DNA of 5,834 bases, from the NCBI GenBank assembly GCA_949346185.1, contig CASGVX010000140.1:1-5834 (forward strand), written 5' to 3'. The DNA is from an uncultured Lachnospiraceae bacterium. GTDB taxonomy: Bacteria; Bacillota; Clostridia; Lachnospirales; Lachnospiraceae. The notes under the pieces were generated by a model. It was not told the DNA's origin. It was given only the letters and a program-made list of their open reading frames with translations, and did not search any database. Positions 4,940 through 5,834 of this stretch are shown here, one piece after another (position 1 is the first letter of the stretch; each line of letters begins with the position of its first letter). The position numbers were made by a program, and so were the translations under genes.

Positions 4940-5834
4940 CGAAGAGCAGATATTTAAAATTGATACGCAGAACAGCACTTATGTGATGGGCGTGGTTGGC
5001 GGAAAATATCTGGCGCATCTGTATTATGGGCAGCGGATGGCGTGCGGGGACTTGGGATATCTGCTGGACTTTCCCGAGGAGAATTTGAGAGATGTGTCTG
5101 TGGGGAATGGCGAGAAGGTGTCATTTCTGGATAAGCTGCCGCAGGAATATCCCTGCCATGGCACCGGGGATTTTGGGCAATCCTGCCTGAAGGTGAGAGG
5201 CGGAAAGGGAAATTGGGGCGTGGATTTAAGGTATGCCGGATATGAAATCATGCAGGGAAAGCCGGAATTGGAAGGGCTGCCGGCAACCTTCGGGGAAGAT
5301 GGGGAGACGCTGGCGGTTTTTCTGGAGGATGGCTGTCTGGGACTAAAGGTAAGGCTCTTGTATTCTGTGTTTCCGGAGATAGACTGCGTGATGCGCAGCG
5401 TGTTTGTGGAAAATCAGGGGGAAGATACGCTTTATCTGGAAAAGGTTCTGTCCGCATGCCTTGACATGGGAGAGGGGGATTACGAAGCCCTGTCTCTCAC
5501 GGGCTCTTGGGCAAGGGAGCGGCACATTACTAGGCAGAAGGTAGATGTGGGAGTACAGCTGATCGAGTCTGCCAAAGGAATATCCAGCCATCAGCACCAT
5601 CCCTTCTATGCCTTGGTGTCGGAGCATGCAGGGCAGGAGTCTGGGGAAGTGTATGGAATGCATTTCGTGTATTCGGGAAGTTTTCAGGGCGTTGTGGAAA
5701 AGAGCCAGTTTGGCAGCCATCGCATGGTGATGGGGATACATCCTCAGGATTTTTGCTGGCAGCTGAGACCGGGGGAGGGGTTTCAGGCGCCGGAGGTGGT
5801 GCTGGTGTATTCGGGGGCAGGGCTGGATGTCATG
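4923..5834 (+). CDS. Alpha-galactosidase, glycoside hydrolase family 36, 3' partial
   Basis: The frame opens at ATG 4923 and stays open to the window end, giving 304 residues (MIQYYDEEQIFKIDTQNSTY...). GH36 enzymes are usually about 700-750 residues, so roughly 40 percent is visible. This part is the N-terminal beta-sandwich domain. Recognisable family segments are GDFGQSCLKV (82-91), LTGSWARER (192-200), SAKGISSHQHHPF (216-228) and FQAPEVVLVYSGAGLD (287-302). The catalytic aspartates lie further downstream and are not in the window. The enzyme would remove terminal alpha-1,6-galactose from melibiose, raffinose-type sugars or galactomannan. There is no signal peptide, so it acts inside the cell on imported oligosaccharides. 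The start overlaps the NUDIX gene by 17 nt. No transporter or regulator is visible, but one may lie downstream. Confidence 0.92.
   Translation, partial: MIQYYDEEQIFKIDTQNSTYVMGVVGGKYLAHLYYGQRMACGDLGYLLDFPEENLRDVSVGNGEKVSFLDKLPQEYPCHGTGDFGQSCLKVRGGKGNWGVDLRYAGYEIMQGKPELEGLPATFGEDGETLAVFLEDGCLGLKVRLLYSVFPEIDCVMRSVFVENQGEDTLYLEKVLSACLDMGEGDYEALSLTGSWARERHITRQKVDVGVQLIESAKGISSHQHHPFYALVSEHAGQESGEVYGMHFVYSGSFQGVVEKSQFGSHRMVMGIHPQDFCWQLRPGEGFQAPEVVLVYSGAGLDVM

Overview
The window looks like a stretch of a Clostridia chromosome, most likely a Lachnospiraceae gut anaerobe. The reasons are the Clostridia-type rnf order (E-A-B at the operon end), an ECF sigma factor paired with an RsgI-like anti-sigma protein, strong AGGAGG ribosome binding sites, and a GH36 alpha-galactosidase operon. 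The family assignment comes from recognising protein sequences by eye; no search was run. All supported genes are on the + strand.

Region 1 (1-2290) is the 3' end of an rnf operon: rnfE (5' end cut by the window), rnfA (GTG start) and rnfB, closed by a good intrinsic terminator. Together with RnfC, RnfD and RnfG, presumably encoded upstream, they form the membrane ferredoxin:NAD+ oxidoreductase that couples electron transfer to Na+ or H+ export. RnfE carries an extra C-terminal tail with a four-cysteine cluster followed by an Ala/Lys-rich helix.

Region 2 (about 2291-4177) is a small signalling cassette and the most interesting part. It encodes a secreted 161-residue protein (LRR/BspA-like fragment, Ca-loop-like DxNxDG motif, His/Gly-rich tail), an ECF sigma factor, and an overlapping membrane anti-sigma protein with an RsgI-type middle domain. 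That domain has the Asn-Pro pair known as an autoproteolysis site in RsgI. The anti-sigma protein also ends in a His/Gly/Cys tail. Two such tails in one cassette, both predicted outside the membrane, suggest an extracytoplasmic metal- or surface-sensing system; this is inference. Inside the sigma gene lies a perfect 17-bp inverted repeat followed by a T-rich tract, which resembles an intragenic terminator or attenuator.

Region 3 (about 4178-5834) has a plausible promoter, then a NUDIX hydrolase of the ADP-ribose pyrophosphatase type. It overlaps by 17 nt the start of a GH36 alpha-galactosidase that runs off the window end. No RNA genes, CRISPR arrays, insertion sequences or attachment sites were seen. 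No stretch over 300 bases lacks a gene; the longest gap is 2166-2375.
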